Shown: positions 23,001 to 34,824, counted from the first letter of the stretch. The stretch: DNA of 64,000 bases from Knoxdaviesia capensis (GCA_001510575.1 LNGK01000005.1:1034466-1098465); one strand, 5' to 3'. Notes: generated from the sequence alone by a model not told the origin. Numbers and translations are program-made.

Positions 23001-23432
23001 TTAGTAGCCCGGCGGGTTCACACGCTGGGACACGCGCGTCCACTTGGGCAGTCCTAAAAGCACACACGTCCATCCAGTCAGTCACACCGTTCACACACTT
23101 TCCACGCCGCCTCGCCCTGCAATCCACGCCCGGAAAGGAAGCAAAGACTCACTGTGAATTCCCTTCCGGTACCCCTTAACCTTGCGGTCGAACATGGTGT
23201 ACTTGTCGCGCGGCAGCATCTCGGCCTCGGTCGGCATCTCCTCCCGCCAGCGCTGCAGCGCCGCCAGCGGCTCGCCGGTCTTCGCCAGCGCCGACTCCAG
23301 CGTGGCCACCACGCCGTCGACGTGGCGCAGCCGCAGCCGCTGGCGCCGCTTCTGGAACTTGGACAGCCGCCATGGGATCTTCCACAGCAGGCCGCCGTTC
23401 AGCGGGTTTGTGAAGCGGAACGGGCCGAACAT
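23001..23432 (-). CDS. MRPL31: Mitochondrial large-subunit ribosomal protein mL60 (yeast Mrpl31)
   Basis: Two exons, 23432-23153 and 23053-23001, with an intron at 23054-23152 in phase 1, give 110 residues. mL60 is a fungal-specific protein of the mitochondrial 54S subunit. The N-terminal hallmark is plain: MFGPFRFTNPLNGGLLWKIP, then WRLSKFQKRRQRLRLRHVD. The end of exon 1 (DKYTMFDRKVKGYRKGIH) joins exon 2 (LPKWTRVSQRVNPPGY), restoring the conserved GIH..PKWTR segment, so the short second exon is secure. The basic N-terminus probably also serves for mitochondrial import. The start is the only sensible ATG. It shares a 535-bp divergent promoter region with TRS20. Confidence 0.93.
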
Positions 23433-23967
23433 TGCCCCGTGTGTGCGTGGGTGTGGGTTGAGGGAGAGAGAGAGACGGTGGTGGTGTAGGAGATGGCCGG
23501 CTCTCCGGATCGGAAAGTCGTCGTCGGACTCGGAACGCGGAATCGGATCGGGGATTGGCGCGTGCCGGAGAAGGAAAAAGGAGCGCGGTGGAGGTCGTTG
23601 GAGGTGATGAGGTTGATGAGCATTGAGGATGAGCCCTTCAACTTTTCCGCGTAGAAGAAAAAAAAGTGAGCCGATTGAGACCAAGCTATGTGATTGGCCC
23701 CCCATGTCATCCAATCACCGTCGCTCATTCCGCTTGGGACCCACTATCAACTTGATTGCCCGGTCACGTGACCACGCATATTCATTTTGGGGGCATGCTG
23801 GAAGCTGGCAGACACCAATTCTGGGGACCGCCAGATATCACCAAAACCAGAAGACGACCCCCAACTGACACCACCCGGCCCTTCCCCGCCTCTCTCCGCG
23901 CTCACCAATTCCTCCTCCGGCGCCGAGCGAAGACCGAAGATACAGCAAAAGAACCGAACCCCAGAAC
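23433..23967. promoter_or_regulatory. Divergent promoter region between MRPL31 and TRS20
   Basis: A 535-bp gap between divergent starts. ATTGG/CCAAT elements of either sense occur at about 23694 and 23711, which could bind the HAP/CCAAT complex. An AT-rich patch with ATTCATTTTGGGGG is near 23780. No coding region is seen. Confidence 0.5.
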
Positions 23968-24581
23968 ATGTCCTACTACTTCGCGATTGTCGGGTCGCAA
24001 GACAACCCGCTCTTCGAGTATGAGTTCGGCACATCGAAGCAGGGCGGCGACGGTGCGTCGCACTTCTCCGACCAGGCGCGCCATATGAACCAGTTTGTGC
24101 TGCACAGTAGCCTGGACATTGTCGAGGAGGCGCAGTGGGCGAACGGGCAGATGTGAGTGGCCCCCCTCCCCCCTCTCCTCGCTCTCTCCTACCTTCTCGT
24201 CTCTGCGCAAACATGCTTGCAACCACCGCCCGCGCACCTGAGCCGGAAACTAACTGCACATGTGTATCTGTGAGCAGGTACCTGAAATGCGTCGACAAGT
24301 TCTTCAACAACTACATCTCGTGCTTCGTCACCGGCGCCAACGTCAAGTTCCTGCTGCTGCACCAGCCGACGGCCGCCGCGCCGGCCACCTCGCGCTCCAG
24401 CACCGCCATCGGCGCCAACCCCACCAGCGCCGCCACCGAGGAGGCCGTCCGCAACTTCTTCGTCGAGGTGTACGAGAACTGGGTCAAGGCCGCCATGAGC
24501 CCGTTCTTCCAGGTCGACACGCCTGTGCGCAGCCCCGTGTTTCGTGCGCGCGTTGCGGCCGCGGGCCGGAAGTACCTGTGA
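23968..24581 (+). CDS. TRS20: TRAPP complex subunit Trs20 (sedlin/TRAPPC2)
   Basis: Two exons, 23968-24152 and 24278-24581, give 162 residues. Trs20 is a longin-fold subunit of the TRAPP tethering complexes that act at the Golgi and in autophagy, linking the core to TRAPPII/III-specific subunits. The start MSYYFAIVGSQDNPLFEYEF is typical of the family, followed by NQFVLHSSLDIVEEAQW. The junction restores WANGQMYLKCVDKFFNNYIS. The strand TGANVKFLLLH is followed by an Ala/Ser/Thr-rich insert (about residues 105-125). The C-terminal helix region EEAVRNFFVEVYENWVK ends with FRARVAAAGRKYL. The low-complexity insert makes it longer than the ~140-residue animal protein. Confidence 0.95.
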
Positions 24582-25445
24582 GCGGAGGGCCGGGGGACCC
24601 GCCGAAGCTGCAGTGGAATGGCGTGTGTTCGTATATATACATATATATATATGTGTGTGTGTGCGGCGAGGTTCGCTGTCCATGGGCGAGAATGAGAAGA
24701 GATCGCGCCACGGGTTGAAAGTACACCTGTTACGTTGCGCGGCAGTGTCTTGGGTTTTCACCGGCGCTGCTTGACCGCCAACGATCTCTACTGCCGTAAG
24801 TCTGGCGAGGGACGCTGGAATACTCTTCCTGAAGACTCACTATGAGAATGCCGCTCAGCATCACTCAAGAGCAACTAGTCGGGCAAGACCTGACGCAAAG
24901 GGCCATCTGTTTAAGCTGTTGTTTTGTTTTTAGATACCATGACTGAATGACTACCACTCAAGACCATACTCAGGTGTACTCGTGCAGTGGCATGGCCTGA
25001 TTCCTACAGTACACCAGTAAACGAGTAAACATCAGGCAACCCCTCAGTTTCAAGAGAGTTGCCTGATCTAAGCCAGCCCAAGATGACAAACGCGTCGCTC
25101 AGTGCAGCAAAGCTACGTAAACATTCACACACAACAGAAGCAAGATCGTGAAGAATTCATTTCGAATTTGCGAATATTCATTCATCCAGTCAACGCGACG
25201 GGCCCGTCAAAGTGATATCTGGTCGAACGATATTAAAAAACAAAGAACCATGTCCATTCCAAGTCATATTTCCCACCCATAGTTTAAACCCTTGAAACGC
25301 CGAAATGTAATCATTCTTTCCATGCCACGAGGGACACGCAGAACTTCTTGTGGAAAAGCAAAATTAACCCCAGGATGCAAACAAAGTCATGATCCAAACC
25401 ACCACCGCAGGCAACGAATGATCTAAGCGAAGAGAGAGAAAACGC
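24582..25445. other. Intergenic region between convergent TRS20 and histone H4
   Basis: An 864-bp gap between 3' ends. It has a TATATA/TGTG patch at 24633-24662 just after the TRS20 stop and a TACAGTACA motif at 25005-25013. No gene is seen. Confidence 0.6.
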
Positions 25446-26009
25446 TTAACCACCGAAACCGTACAGGGTACGGCCCTGGCGCTTCAGAGCATAGACGACA
25501 TCGAGCGAGGTGACGGTCTTGCGCTTGGCGTGCTCGGTGTAGGTGACGGCGTCACGGATGACACCCTCGAGGAACGACTTGAGGACGGTACGGGTCTCCT
25601 CGTAGATCACTGAAGAAGTTGGAAGTTAGAAGATGGTCAAGAGCTGTATCGGTATCGAGGACCGTATCGCGAGTGAACTTACTGCCGGAGATACGCTTGA
25701 CACCGCCACGGCGGGCCAGACGGCGGATAGCGGGCTTGGTGATACCCTGAATGTTGTCACGGAGAATCTTGCGATGACGCTTGGCGCCACCCTTTCCGAG
25801 ACCCTTTCCACCCTTGCCGCCTATAGACATTGGAAAAGAAAGCCATGTTAGTTGTCAAGATCCTCGTGATGGATGATGTTGATCGATGGGATCGGGGAAC
25901 CCCCCGCATCATCGAGATGCAACGCGCTTATGGCGCGTATGCAGCCCGATAGCGCGTCGACACGATCGAGAAAAAGAAGAAAAGAATTAAATTACTTACG
26001 TCCAGACAT
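25446..26009 (-). CDS. HHF: Histone H4
   Basis: Three exons, 26009-26000, 25820-25683 and 25609-25446, give 103 codons before the stop, the exact H4 length. The first exon is only 10 nt (ATG TCT GGA C), so R3 is completed across the junction. The tail GKGGKGLGKGGAKRHRKILR is canonical, with the acetylatable lysines 5, 8, 12 and 16 kept. The core shows DNIQGITKPAIRRLARRGGV, YTEHAKRKTVTSLDVVYALK and ends RQGRTLYGFGG. Around helix 2 it reads YEETRTVLKSFLEGVIRDAV, where common H4 has Gly56 and Asn64, so it may be a minor H4 copy. No H3 gene lies next to it, unlike the usual divergent H3-H4 pair. Introns are 73 and 179 bp; presence of introns fits a polyadenylated fungal histone mRNA. Confidence 0.98.
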
Positions 26010-28866
26010 GATGAATTGATTGATGAGAAGGAGGTGTTGTAAAAAGGAGTAGTGGACCGAAGTCGGTGATGGTTGTTGATGATGAAAGTTGGGGGGGTGT
26101 GGAAATCAAGTATCACAGGTGTGTGAAAGAGAGGGAAAAAAGGAGAAGAGAAGAGGGAAAAGAGGAGGAAAGAAAAGAAGGTGGGGGGAACCGGCGGGAG
26201 AAATAAATACTCCCATAAAATGCGGACAAGGGGGGAGCACAATCAGTAAACCGGACGTAGGTAAGCCATTCCCAAATAGGAAATCCAGCGAAAAAAGGGT
26301 GTGTTCTCTTTTTAATTAATTCTGGCACACGGTCGGTATTTTTTTGGGCAAAAAAAACACAGTAAACTTGGTGGTGTTTTCGGGCTTGGTTTGTGGTTTT
26401 TAGGCGGAAGGAGCATGGTTTGTTGTGCCTTCCAAGAATCCTGAACCGCCCCCAGCCCCACTTTACTGGTGTATTTCAGTCCCGTTTGCCGGGGGGTACC
26501 GGTACTTTCATGCAAGTATTCCGGCGGCCGTAAAGAGCTCTGTATTCAGGTAAAGGTACAACGCAAAAATCACAGCGAGAGTCGCTTCACTCAGCCGAAG
26601 CATCTGTGAGCATCGCCGATGCCGACCGTGCTGTGCGACTCTTTTGAGGATTCGCTGACTGTACGCAATGCATGGATGACTGGAAGGAATGCCAAAGCCA
26701 GAGTGTGTTCGCTGCTGACTCATGAAGCCTGCAGGTTTCCCTTTGCTGCCAGCAGTGATTGACTCGCGTCACTTGTGTGCCCCGTAACGGCAAGTCATGC
26801 AGCCACCATTCACGTCTGTACATGTACAAACACTCCCGATGTTATGTATCTGTGTACTGTACATCATGTTGTTGTAAATCGCCTAGAAGCCCCCTCCAAT
26901 TGGAAGTGTGCAAGCTTGGTCAGCTACACAGTACCATGTATATATACAGTACGTACATCCCTCTTCTATGCTTCCCTCTTGTGATACCCACGCGTAGAGC
27001 TTCACCGCCCAGCAGACAATTCACTCGTAGATACCCCGTACGTGCCTCCGTAGTTTTCATACAGCGAATGTCCTCCAAGAGCCTCCATTTCACTGATTGG
27101 CCAGCTGGCCACCTTTTCCAACACCCATGGCCCGAGCTTCTCATTCCTATTATATCTCTCGACCAAAAAAGGCTCCCCTGGTCCCGCCCGACTGCCGAAT
27201 TTTTTGATTGGCCAGGTTTATTCTGCCAGCAGATCTGCAGACCAGGGGTTGACCGACCGTTGAAAAGTCTTGCGTTTCGATGGCTATCCATCCATTTTTT
27301 TATGTCTTTGTTTACCACGTCTGTTAATAACCCGCGACGACGCGTTTATGGTGTATTGCCTTTCCCTTTCAAAGCCCAGCATCATTTGTGCACCCAAAAT
27401 TTGTCAACTGGCAACTTGCCAGCATGAGATTATACACGTGACTCTTTTTTTCTTCTTTTTTCTTTTTGTTTTTCATGTACAGAAACCCCTATCCACCATG
27501 GCTACCAAATCCAGAAGGAACGAAGTCAATATCACGTGCAGTGGAACACGTCTCGATCAGCCATTTTCACGTCACAGATCTTCTTCACAACAGAACGAGC
27601 GGCACCCGACATAAGAAGCCTGTCATAGTATGCAACTGGGTGGTAGACTGCCATAGTAAAAGAATCGTAAAAAAGCCAACGCGGAAAGATACAGAACAGG
27701 GTTTCACCAAATCAACGGCACCCGACAATAAGCCCCCAAGCTTTTTGGGGGTCGAACATCTGCAACCGGTATGAAAAAAGAGAAAGAGGCGAAAAGCAGG
27801 AACTGGGAAAAAGAATACCGGAGTAACACCGTGGCTGATCAAGAGAGGGTATCCGAAAGGAGAAAAGATTCAAAAAAGAAGGTTCGCGCATGTGGGTCCC
27901 GCCCGGGAAGCCTCCCCGGCCCGGAACCCCCGGCCCAAGACACCACATCCCGGTCCACACACATACTTCCAACCGCAAGGAAAAAAGATCGAATTACCAA
28001 AAAGCACATCCACTCCAAAAAGATGATCAAGATGAAGCAGAAAAAAAAAAAAAAAAGAAGTTGGAAAACCACCCCGAACCCCCAGAGAGAAGTCCATCAG
28101 TGTTGCTCAGATTCACCCCCAGCCCCGGCCAAACCACCCAAGATATCTATCTACAACGGCCAAGGAGCGGAACCAAGTGAGGTTGCTCGCGAAATTCAAG
28201 AAGACGAAAAAGAGAAGTGAACATGTTCTCCTCCCCCACCCGAGACTCGTCAGGTGGTTGATGGCAGAACAAGTCCCGGAGAAAAGAATAGGTGCTCCCG
28301 ATCAAACAAAAAGAGACGACGCCATCAGAACGACATAAGGCGAGCAAAGCGCACAACACGAACCAAAACGAGCACCTAATAGAAAAAAGAAGCCATAATC
28401 CATATTTCCCTCATGGAAAAGAATAAAAAAGAAGTTGAAACCCCACCCCCAAAGTGTGTGTCCTGTGTCCGTGTTTGTCCGTATCATAGAAAACCCCGCG
28501 ATGCATGAGAAAAAAAAAGGCGAATGAACGAAAAAAAGGAAGCCATGCAACGCAATAGTAAAAAAACGAACCCCCTTCCCCCTTTATCCGCACACACCCG
28601 CCGCCAGTTGGTACACATTGATTGAAAAGCATGCAAATCGTTTCGGTCCCGGGGGATGGGTAGGATCCCCCGGGGAAAAAGGAAGAAAGAGTAAAAGGTT
28701 CGATGAAGAGAAAGGACGCGAAAGAAGAAAGGGTGGAAGACATATCATGGCCAGGTTGTCCCGGAAAGAAGAGAAATCCCACCCCAACTCCTTCTCCGCC
28801 CTTTCAGCCGACGTGAGAGAAGAAGAAGGTTGAAGGGAGAAAGAGCCAGTCCCAGTTAGATCAGGA
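26010..28866. other. Intergenic region (2.9 kb) upstream of histone H4 and downstream of CDC27
   Basis: The part next to 26009 must contain the H4 promoter; the bottom strand shows a pyrimidine-rich leader and a TATTTAT element near 26205. An open frame of 222 codons at 26759-27427 (+) has no motif and starts at a non-ATG codon, so I do not call it. Two exact copies of TGATTGGCCAG lie at 27094-27104 and 27205-27215. A perfect palindrome TGTACATGTACA is at 26817-26828 and GTACTGTACA at 26854-26863. The region 27760-28860 is A-rich on the top strand and holds nothing recognisable. Confidence 0.55.
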
Positions 28867-31628
28867 CTACTGCATCATCGGCGACTGCTCGTTCTCTGGG
28901 ATCTCGAAACTCTCAATCGCATCCTTGATCTGCTGCGAAGACTAGTGGTGCGGGAAGAACGACAAGCGAGTTAGTAAAAGACGTCTTAAAAGATACCCAA
29001 GAAGGGGCTGCAAAAGAGAGAGAGAGAGAATGTTCGTACCTTCGGATCCAGTGCCAAAGCGTTGGTAAAGTGCCGGAGCGCAAGCTGCTTGTCCCCGGTA
29101 AGGCGGTACAGCTTGCCGAGCAGGAAATGCACCGACGCCTCGTCGGGCGCCATGTCCTTCAGCACCATCAGCTCCTGCTGCGCCGACTCGAGGTGGCCCA
29201 GCGCCAGCAGCGCGCGCGCCTTGCGGTAGCGCGTCTGCACCGCGCGCGGCACCAGCTCGGTGGCCTTGGTGAAGTAGCGCAGCGCCGCGCCGTTCTGCTT
29301 CTGCTTCTCCAGCACCACGCCGATGCAGCACATCAGCACCGGGTTCGTCGGGTTGATCGCCGCCGCCGCCTGCAGGTGCGTGTACGCCTTGTCCAGGTTG
29401 CCCAGCTTCTGGTACACCAGCCCAATGCCGTAGTACGCGTTGAAGTGCCGCCGGTCCGCGCTGATCGCCTGCCGGAACGCCGTAAACGCCTTGTCATACT
29501 CCTCGTTCTCCGCGTGCTCGTGGCCCTGCAGCGTGAACGCGTACGCCATCTTCGCGTCCAGCTGCGTCGCCCGCCGGAAACACCGCAGCGCCTGCTCGTG
29601 GTCGCGCATCAGCGACCACGCGTTGCCCAGCGCGCACCACGCCTCCGGCGACAGCCACGCCGCGTCAATCAGTTCGTGTGCCAGGAACGACAGCTCGGTC
29701 TCGCGCTTCAGGTGCCACAGCACCGTCGAGTACACCTCCATATCCTTCAGCCGTGTCGGGACGAGTAGGTGGAGCCGGCGGAAGTACTGCTCGGCCTCGG
29801 GGTAGGCTGCTTGTTCGTAGTGGGCGTGGCCCATCTGTGACAGCGCCCACGGCGTTTCCTGTTGCGCCTTGGGCAGCGACAGGAACGAGTGCAGTGCCTC
29901 CTGGCACTGGTACTGCGACAACGAGTAGTATCCCGCCCCACACTTTCTCAACAAGTCCAGAATCCATTTCAAGGCCTCCTCGACCTTGGCTGATGCCAAC
30001 TCCGGCGCGTTCTGGGTGGCGGCAGCGGCACCGGCGGCCGCGGCTTGGGTACGAGCCTCCTTGGTCGTACGCGATGCCATGGCGACGGCTTGCGAAGACG
30101 ATGACGAGGAGGCAGCGCCCGGGGCTTCAGCATTATCAACGTCCATGACATTCTCCTCCAGTGGCTTTCTATTGCCGCTAATAACACGTCCCACGTTGGA
30201 AGCCGTCGAGCCGGGCCGCATCAGTCTGGAGATCTGAGGCTTGGCCTTTTTCAGCTCCCGCGCCGCCACACTACCGGACCCAGCCCCGCCAGAGCCGGCC
30301 TTGGGTAAAGTAGGGCGGAACATGTTAAGTCGTGCACTGCGGCGTTGGGGGGCACCCGGCTCTTCGGAACCGGCCGCCGAGCTGGACCCAGCCGTCGAAG
30401 CCGACGCAGCAGTCCGGCCCTGCACCGGGTGTCCAGACACCGTCCGCTTCCGCTCCAGGCCGGGAATAGCCGACCGTGTCGAGGGAGCAGCGGTGGTTGC
30501 GGTCGTCGCGATCGCCGTCGAGGCCGACGTCGCGTCGGGCATGTCAATCTCGTCGTGCTGGGCGGCCTGCGATCGGGTTGATCGCTTCGAGGGCAGTCGG
30601 TACGTGGTCTTCGCAGGAGGCACGGCATCGGGCTCCAGAGCCTGCATACGGGCGCGGCGAGAAGCGGCCGTGGGGGCTTCGAAGGGAGCGGTTCGGGAGG
30701 CGGTAAGCGCCTCAACTATTCCCAGATGGGGAGACGTCTCGCCCATGTCTGGTGCCACCACCGAAGAGTTACTCAGGGCAGCCGCATTCGCCAGACGAGA
30801 CCGCGCGGCACTGATCTTAGCAATGAAGTCCATGGTTTTAGATTCCTTCGACTCTGCCGGCTGGGTGTTCGTGGCAAGCGGGAGGTCCTGGAAGGTGGCG
30901 GGGCGGGAGGTCGATTCAAACGGGTCGCAACTGTCGACGGCGACGTTGTTGTTTCGGGTGGAGGACTTTCGGCCCAGCACCGGATCGCCATGGTTAAGTC
31001 GCGACGAGGCTTTCAGATCGGGCGACGAAAGCAAGCACGGCGATATCGATTCCGGGTCGAACGAATGCTGCAGAGCATCGGAGTACTTGAACACGTTCGG
31101 CACTCGGACCTGCACCCCCATGTCGCAAAGTGCGGTGAAGGCGTCCCACATGAACGGGTTGGCTTTCAAGCACTCCTCGAAATAGGCAATGGCCTTCTTC
31201 TTGTCGTCTTGCGCACGGCACAGCTTTCCGAGAAGACACAGGATGGCGGCCATGTCGGGCAACGGCGCGCGGTAGCTGGGGGAATGGCTGCCGATGTTGT
31301 TGCGGGAAGAGGCGAGGGGCTTGGCTCGCTCCAAGGCCATGATGCCGTCCTTGTGGCGGCCGAGTTCAAGGCACGACTGGGCGAAGATCCACGCGCAGCC
31401 GATATTAACGCCACGATGGCCGAGAGGCTTGCTGGCCTCGTACGCGGAATTGGCATCGCCGAGGCGGAAGTAGCAGAGGGCGAGGAGGTACGGGGCATCG
31501 AAGGACCGCGGATCGTGGGCGAACAGCTTTTCGGCGAAGAAGAGGGCGTTTTCGGGAGAGAAGTTGTCGAGGTGGTAGTGAACGGTCTGCCGGAGCAGAC
31601 CGGAGATGGTTGATGAGGACGGCGCCAT
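28867..31628 (-). CDS. CDC27: Anaphase-promoting complex subunit Cdc27/Apc3 (BimA/Nuc2), TPR protein
   Basis: Two exons, 31628-29040 and 28941-28867, give 887 residues with an intron at 28942-29039 in phase 0. Cdc27 is a TPR scaffold of the APC/C ubiquitin ligase that docks Cdc20/Cdh1 and Apc10 through their C-terminal IR tails. The N-terminal TPR block (about 10-200) includes FFAEKLFAHDPRSFDAPYLL and YRLGDANSAYEA-like helices; AAILCLLGKLCRAQDDKKKA shows the typical pattern. A long disordered Ser/Ala/Pro-rich linker follows (about 230-540). A superhelix of TPRs fills the C-terminal third (YSLSQYQCQEALHSFLSLPK; AWCALGNAWSLMRDHEQALR; NAYYGIGLVYQKLGNLDKAY; CCIGVVLEKQKQNGAALRYF). The second exon supplies only the acidic C-terminus (SSQQIKDAIESFEIPENEQ). 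The start is MAPSSSTISGLLRQ; frames further upstream lack an ATG context. Confidence 0.95.
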
Positions 31629-33364
31629 CGGCGCAGTGGATGTGGTACGGAAGGGATGGTGGTGATAAGAGGTTAGGCGGAGCTGATGGCGAGAATCTGG
31701 GTCAACAGATAAGAGACACGGGAGGATGAAGCAATGATCGCAAGTTCGGGGTTGTGAGTGGCGGTGGAATGGGTCAAAGAACAAGATCTAGAACCCAAGA
31801 AGCAGTGCATCTGATGGGATACACCGAAAGCTGTGGTTCTCGTGTATCTTGTCTTCTAGTCAAAAGCAAGCACAGTCTAAGCAGAGGAGGAAGAGATTGG
31901 GTTAGTCAGTTGATGCAAGTGGCCCAAGTCAGTCACAGGCCAGTTATCATGAGGCAAACAAGCCAGAGATGGTCACATAAGAGGCCAAGTCATCATGAAG
32001 ATGATCCATGGCTACGCTATAGCGGAGCAGAGCAGATATAAAAGCCGGGACTCACCTCTCAGCACACAAAAGCAAATCACCACCTCTACCATAGAACCAT
32101 TCCCTGGTGAGTAAAAGAAAGGATCCGGGATAGAGCGTGAGATATGGAAGAGAGGCTTGAAGGAGGGAGAAAGATCAAAGAAACCGGGTCATTGTCCCGG
32201 GAAGAAAAACACCACCGACCACAGAATTATTAAGGTAAAGAGGAAAAAACAAAGCCAAAAAGGTAGAAGATAACCCAGAAATCATGATAGTACCAAAAAA
32301 AAAACCCAAGAAGGAAAAAGAAGTCCGTAGTCGTCTATCTCTATCTACCAGCAATCGATATTAGGGGAGGTGAGGAGATCGTGATGTGAGGATGGATGGT
32401 AGTTAAAAGAGAGCGTAGATATTTTAGAGATGGTAGGTGTGGAAGGTTTGGGATATAGCGGGAAAGAAAAGGATAGGCGTACAGGTACAAGGTTAGAATG
32501 AGTAATGAAGGCGTGTAGGCTACTGCCAGAAAAAAAAGATGGCGGGGTGGTGGACACCTAGAAAAAAAAATAAAAAAAATAAAAACAAAGAATAGCCCCC
32601 CCTGGGCCAGTACCACCTGTTTTTTTGTTTTTTTTTGGCAGAGATGCAAGATAAAGAAATCCTTAGAAAGTGATAAAATATTCAAAAATTAAGATTCAAA
32701 AAATAAAAAATAAAAATAATTATCTCATGAAGAGGAAGAAAAGGAAGCATTTAATTCTTCCCTCCATTCCATATAAGCACACACAAGTACAGAAGTCCAG
32801 GTACCAGATACTTCCAAGTAAAGGAGGCAAGAGGCCAATGTCCAGCTTGAGGTTGCTCCTTCCTGCCTTACTCACAGGGGGGGATGCTGCCTATCCTATA
32901 GAAAAAAAAAACACTCTCTTCCTTTCTGCTGGCAGCAATGGCGTGTTTACATTTTTCTGTCCACAGCCGCCCCCGGAAAGCCCTGAACCAGCCAGTAATA
33001 TAAGCGCGGTGTTTCGTTTTGGCCAGACACGGCAGGAGCGCACTGGCCGTTGTTGTTGCCAGGGGAAAGAACAAAAACAGAACACGACATCCCGAAGCGG
33101 TTAGGTGCGTGCAGCTGGTGGCAGCTGGCGGCAGCTGGCCATGCTAAGCCGGAACAACACCGCAGAAAACGACAGCACCGCACTTTTTGTGCATCGAGAT
33201 ATCGTCACCTCACCCGACATCCCAGCATCGAACATCGAACGTCGGCCGGGTCTGGATTGACACAAACACAAGCACGCACACGCACAGACACGCAGATACA
33301 CACACAACCCAACTACACCGCCTCTACCTCCATCCTCCACCACAAACTCCCACATCCCGCAGCC
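31629..33364. promoter_or_regulatory. Divergent intergenic region between CDC27 and SND2
   Basis: A 1.7-kb gap between divergent starts that must contain both promoters. It is A-rich on the top strand in the middle (32160-32760) and C/A-rich just before the SND2 ATG. The last 80 bp carry a CACAACCCAACTACACC-like leader typical of highly expressed fungal genes. No gene is seen. Confidence 0.5.
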
Positions 33365-33865
33365 ATGGCGCAGAAAGCGAAGAAGGACCGCGCAAAGTCC
33401 AACGCGGCCACCCTCAACAACCTGCACATCATGTCGGCCGCCTTCAACGCCGCCTTCCTGCTCTTCAGCTTCCTGGTGCGCCGCCGCTCGCTGGTGGCCT
33501 ACGGCGTGCTGTCGCTGCCGGCGCTGGTGTGCGAGGGCATCCTCGAAGTGTCTGGCCGCCCCAAGTTCGACCCCGCCACCAAGGCCCTGCGCTCCGCCGG
33601 CGAGGACCTGTCGGCCCCGGGCCTCACCGACTACATGTTCGACGTGCTGTGGGTCACGTGGGGGTGCTTGGTCGTCGTCGCTGTTGCCGGGAACTGGGGC
33701 TGGCTGCTGTGGGCCGTCGTCCCGGCTTACGGCGCCTACCAGGCTTATAGCTTGCTGGGAGCAGGCCGCAAGATGATGGGCGGTGGTGGTGGTGCTGGCG
33801 GCGCTGTTCCCGATGCCGGGGCTCCCGTGCCGGGAAACCGGAAGCAGCGTCGTGCGGCCGCATAA
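33365..33865 (+). CDS. SND2: SRP-independent targeting protein Snd2/Env10 (TMEM208, DUF788 family)
   Basis: Single-exon gene, 166 residues. Snd2/TMEM208 is an ER membrane protein of the SND route that helps insert proteins with central or C-terminal membrane segments, acting with Snd1 and Snd3. The basic start MAQKAKKDRAKSNAATLNNL is followed by hydrophobic segments at about 20-38 (IMSAAFNAAFLLFSFLV), 43-62 (LVAYGVLSLPALVCEGILEV), 92-110 (YMFDVLWVTWGCLVVVAVAG) and 112-132 (WGWLLWAVVPAYGAYQAYSL). The linker GRPKFDPATKALRSAGEDLS and the C-terminus GAPVPGNRKQRRAAA fit the family. A Gly-rich stretch (about 136-150) precedes that tail. The start context is CAGCCATGG. It is convergent with the DUF3605 gene, only 229 bp away. 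Confidence 0.92.
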   Translation: MAQKAKKDRAKSNAATLNNLHIMSAAFNAAFLLFSFLVRRRSLVAYGVLSLPALVCEGILEVSGRPKFDPATKALRSAGEDLSAPGLTDYMFDVLWVTWGCLVVVAVAGNWGWLLWAVVPAYGAYQAYSLLGAGRKMMGGGGGAGGAVPDAGAPVPGNRKQRRAAA

Positions 33866-34094
33866 ACAGCTCAACTACGCTCACGGTTTGCCAGGCGTTT
33901 AGTTCTATATATATATCTATATATATCTCGTTCAGAAGCCAAGAATTCAAACCCCCAGTTGAAAAGAAAGAAAAAAAAGAAAAAGAGAGAATAGAAAAGA
34001 AAAAGACGCTGTTCCTAAATGTTCATCCCTTACTCTATGCATAATTCGTCATGGCTTTCTCAGCACGTCGTTATCTGTTCACTCATCCACCCCC

Positions 34095-34824
34095 TCATTC
34101 CTCTTCCACGGCCGCAGGGGCAGTCCACCGCTGCACCATCTCGTCGTCCACATCGCGGACCAGCACATGGAAGTGCTCGAGCGCACGCACACTCTGCAGC
34201 GCAGCCCAGTTCTTGAACCACAGCACGCGGTGCTTGCCGCCGGCGCCGAGCGGCGCCACGAACACCCGCTGCACGAACGCCGCAAGCCGCGCCCGGCTCG
34301 CCGGCGCCAGGTCGCCCGTGGCGGCGTCGACTGCAATCGGCGTGCGCGACCACACCACCAGGTGGCGGATCCCCGCGTGCAGCGCGTACGGCCAGTCGTT
34401 GGTCAGGATGCAGAAGTCCGCTGCGTGCGCGAGCGGCTCGCCGTGCGTCCACTGGAACGGCGGCCGGCCCCAGTGCGCCGGGAGGCGCACCTGCAGCAGG
34501 AACTCCGTCACCGAGCCGTACTCGGCCTTCGTCGCCGCCGTCCACAGCAGGTAGCGGCGCATCTCCGACGGAGTGCGCTGCAGCTTGCCGAGGTCGTTGG
34601 TGGCTTGAGCGTGAACAGACGTGGTTAGGTCCGTGTCTTGCGTCTCTCTGAGATGGTTTTTGGACTTCGAAGAAGTACTCACCAATAATGAAGCCCAGGT
34701 CCTCCCAGCTCAGACGCTTGAAGGTCTCGTCTGTGTGTGAAAGCACCCAGCGCTCCTCGGGCGACAGCTCGATCTCGGCCGGCAGATCCGCGAACGGCGG
34801 GTTCAAAGCAACAACCTCAGCCAT
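34095..34824 (-). CDS. DUF3605 family protein, similar to GlcNAc-induced protein Gig1
   Basis: Two exons, 34824-34683 and 34603-34095, give 216 residues with an intron at 34604-34682 in phase 1. The junction restores WEDLGFIIGATNDLGKLQRT, the conserved DUF3605 core. Further family segments are RYLLWTAATKAEYGSVTEFL, CILTNDWPYALHAGIRHLVV and FKNWAALQSVRALEHFHVLV, with VRDVDDEMVQRW near the end. Family knowledge: Candida Gig1 is a cytosolic protein induced by N-acetylglucosamine; its biochemical role is unclear. There is no signal peptide or membrane segment. The tryptophan/histidine-rich core suggests a small enzyme-like or ligand-binding domain, but I see no catalytic motif. Confidence 0.88.

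Noticed and set aside
26759..27427. 222-codon open frame upstream of histone H4
   Set aside because: Starts at a non-ATG codon, has no domain, odd composition (Cys, His, Tyr mixed) and no splice or codon-bias support.
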